Of a DNA stretch of 7,544 bases, positions 6,418 through 7,544 are shown one piece after another. Numbering within the stretch: position 1 is the first letter of the stretch; every line of letters starts with the position of its first letter. Source of the stretch: Clostridiales bacterium UBA7573 (lineage in GTDB: Bacteria > Bacillota > Clostridia > Oscillospirales > CAG-272). The stretch spans positions 10,484-18,027 of the forward strand of contig DLLB01000002.1 in assembly GCA_002477905.1 (NCBI GenBank), given 5' to 3'. The position numbers and the translations under genes are program-made. Under the pieces are notes generated by a model. The model had not been told where the DNA came from. It saw nothing but the letters and a program-made list of their open reading frames with translations, and searched no databases.

Positions 6418-7544
6418 TCAAGCGAACAGCCAAAGTCCACCCGGTGCGGCATCGACTTGTTTGATACATTCCAGATATTCACCGGATGCAATATCCAAGG
6501 TGGATTTCTGTAAAGCGACGCGGCGTGTCATCACAATTAAAATACGGGAAGGATTGCGCGGATCCAGCAAAGAAGGATCGTCGGTGATCGCAAGGTCGGT
6601 CTGCACGGAGAATCCGTATTTCGGTGCAAAATCGCGCAGAATATCAACCTGATCCCGCTCTATCAACGTCGGAAACAAAAGCAGATTTTCGGACGGCAGA
6701 ATCTTGGCTTCCACTGCCCATTGATACATTTGGCTGATATTCGCATTGTAGATGTGAAATGCCAGGGTATCATCCGGAAGTAACACCCGCAGTCCCATAT
6801 ATTCTGGATCTTTACGGGTTTTGATTTCCGCTTCGCCAAACTGAAAAGGTTGAAAGAACTTGGAAAGACTTGCGAGCACTTTCGCTTGCTTTTTTTTCGG
6901 GGGCAGATAATAATAAAAGTGCAGCTGAGAAAGATCTCCTTTCAGGGCATATCCTGCAAAAAAGCCACCGTGCTGCCGTGCATAGCGCTGAAACAGTTCC
7001 GCACACAGATGGACGGTTTGAAATGTTTTAGAAGTAAGAAAGGAGGAACTGGAATTGTCCTCCGGGCGTGATAAATTCTGAAAGCGGATGACATATAGCT
7101 CGTGTTCCGTATGGGACAGGGCGGCAGGAATTCGCAATGCGTAAGCCGCAATATCTGTGCCACGTCGATATTCCGCTACTTTTGTGGTAATGGTGAGTTG
7201 AATGCGTTGGTAAGTGTGTAAATATCCGTAAAGAAACAAAAGACTTGCGGCAAGAACCAGTAAAATGGCGCCGACAAGCGAATGCGGATACAAGTGCAGG
7301 AAAATTTCGAAAAAGGCAAGACAGAAAACTACGGGAAGGGAATAGAAAGTGGCAAGCACTGCGCTGAGTAAAAAGCTTCTGCGTAATTGGAACAGGGAGA
7401 ACGCGAAAAGCCACAGTGCCGCACAGAAGAACCAAGGGGAGGGGTGTTGCAAGAAGTGCTCCAACTTCAAGGTAAGAGAAGATTGAAACAGGAAGAATAA
7501 ACCGCCGAAAATGACCGCAAGCGTGGCAATCAGCAGTAGAATCA
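6418..7544 (-). CDS. Unrecognised membrane protein (5' partial)
   Basis: The frame stays open through the end of the window, so the start lies beyond it; TTG at 7470 has no ribosome binding site and falls between two hydrophobic stretches. About 374 residues are visible. Membrane segments are seen at about 7490-7540, 7384-7436, 7297-7375 (one long or two short) and 7210-7278. After these comes a soluble domain of about 260 residues, probably cytosolic. It contains two alpha/beta-looking stretches, one around 6880-6935 rich in Tyr and followed by P-P-K-K-K, and one around 6595-6700 with L-L-L-F-P-T-L. No catalytic or metal-binding motif stands out, and I do not recognise the family. The gene is convergent with the plus-strand cluster and shares its terminator. 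Its promoter is outside the window. The protein ends at TGA (6418-6420), close to the terminator. Confidence 0.85.
   Translation of the reverse strand, partial: ILLLIATLAVIFGGLFFLFQSSLTLKLEHFLQHPSPWFFCAALWLFAFSLFQLRRSFLLSAVLATFYSLPVVFCLAFFEIFLHLYPHSLVGAILLVLAASLLFLYGYLHTYQRIQLTITTKVAEYRRGTDIAAYALRIPAALSHTEHELYVIRFQNLSRPEDNSSSSFLTSKTFQTVHLCAELFQRYARQHGGFFAGYALKGDLSQLHFYYYLPPKKKQAKVLASLSKFFQPFQFGEAEIKTRKDPEYMGLRVLLPDDTLAFHIYNANISQMYQWAVEAKILPSENLLLFPTLIERDQVDILRDFAPKYGFSVQTDLAITDDPSLLDPRNPSRILIVMTRRVALQKSTLDIASGEYLECIKQVDAAPGGLWLFA

Noticed and set aside
6308..6652. Plus-strand reading frame of 114 codons across the terminator
   Set aside because: It runs through the bidirectional terminator and lies antisense to the end of the minus-strand membrane protein gene; no start signal supports it.

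Overview
The window reads as chromosomal DNA from a low-to-mid-GC Clostridia-type Firmicute, probably a gut Oscillospiraceae/Ruminococcaceae-like bacterium. This rests on the gene content (a split radical SAM/DUF2344 pair, Mini-ribonuclease III, and a YetF/DUF421 gene next to a DUF4363 gene), the GGAGG-type ribosome binding sites and the tight co-directional packing. The assignment to a family is inference. No mobile element, CRISPR array, rRNA or tRNA is visible.

Layout: six genes run on the plus strand. First comes a large membrane protein whose start lies before the window (to 2330). It has a Pro/Gln-rich N-terminus with 39-bp tandem repeats, then an eight-helix body that looks like a heavy-metal-type P-type ATPase which has lost its catalytic signatures. 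It overlaps by 11 nt a B12-binding-like radical SAM protein (2320-4170), which overlaps by 25 nt its usual partner, a DUF2344 protein (4146-4781). Next are Mini-ribonuclease III (mrnC, 4800-5204), a DUF421/YetF-like membrane protein (5247-5921) and a one-helix DUF4363 protein (5940-6326). A near-perfect hairpin with T-tracts on both strands (6348-6386) ends this cluster. A convergent minus-strand gene for an unrecognised membrane protein (6418 to beyond the window end) follows.

How the genes may work together: the first four are so tightly spaced that they are probably co-transcribed and partly translationally coupled. The radical SAM/DUF2344 pair is, in other genomes, often one fused protein and often lies near RNase G and the L21/L27 ribosomal protein genes. 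Here the ribosome-linked neighbour is the 23S rRNA-processing enzyme Mini-III, which keeps an RNA/ribosome theme. DUF421 and DUF4363 form a separate membrane pair, set off by a hairpin that spans the DUF421 start codon and may attenuate expression.

The observation most worth following is the first gene. Topology and residual motif positions point to a pseudo-P-type ATPase with the phosphorylation, TGD and CPC motifs altered, no room for a full A domain, and a long disordered N-terminal arm. Its placement directly before the radical SAM gene is unexplained.
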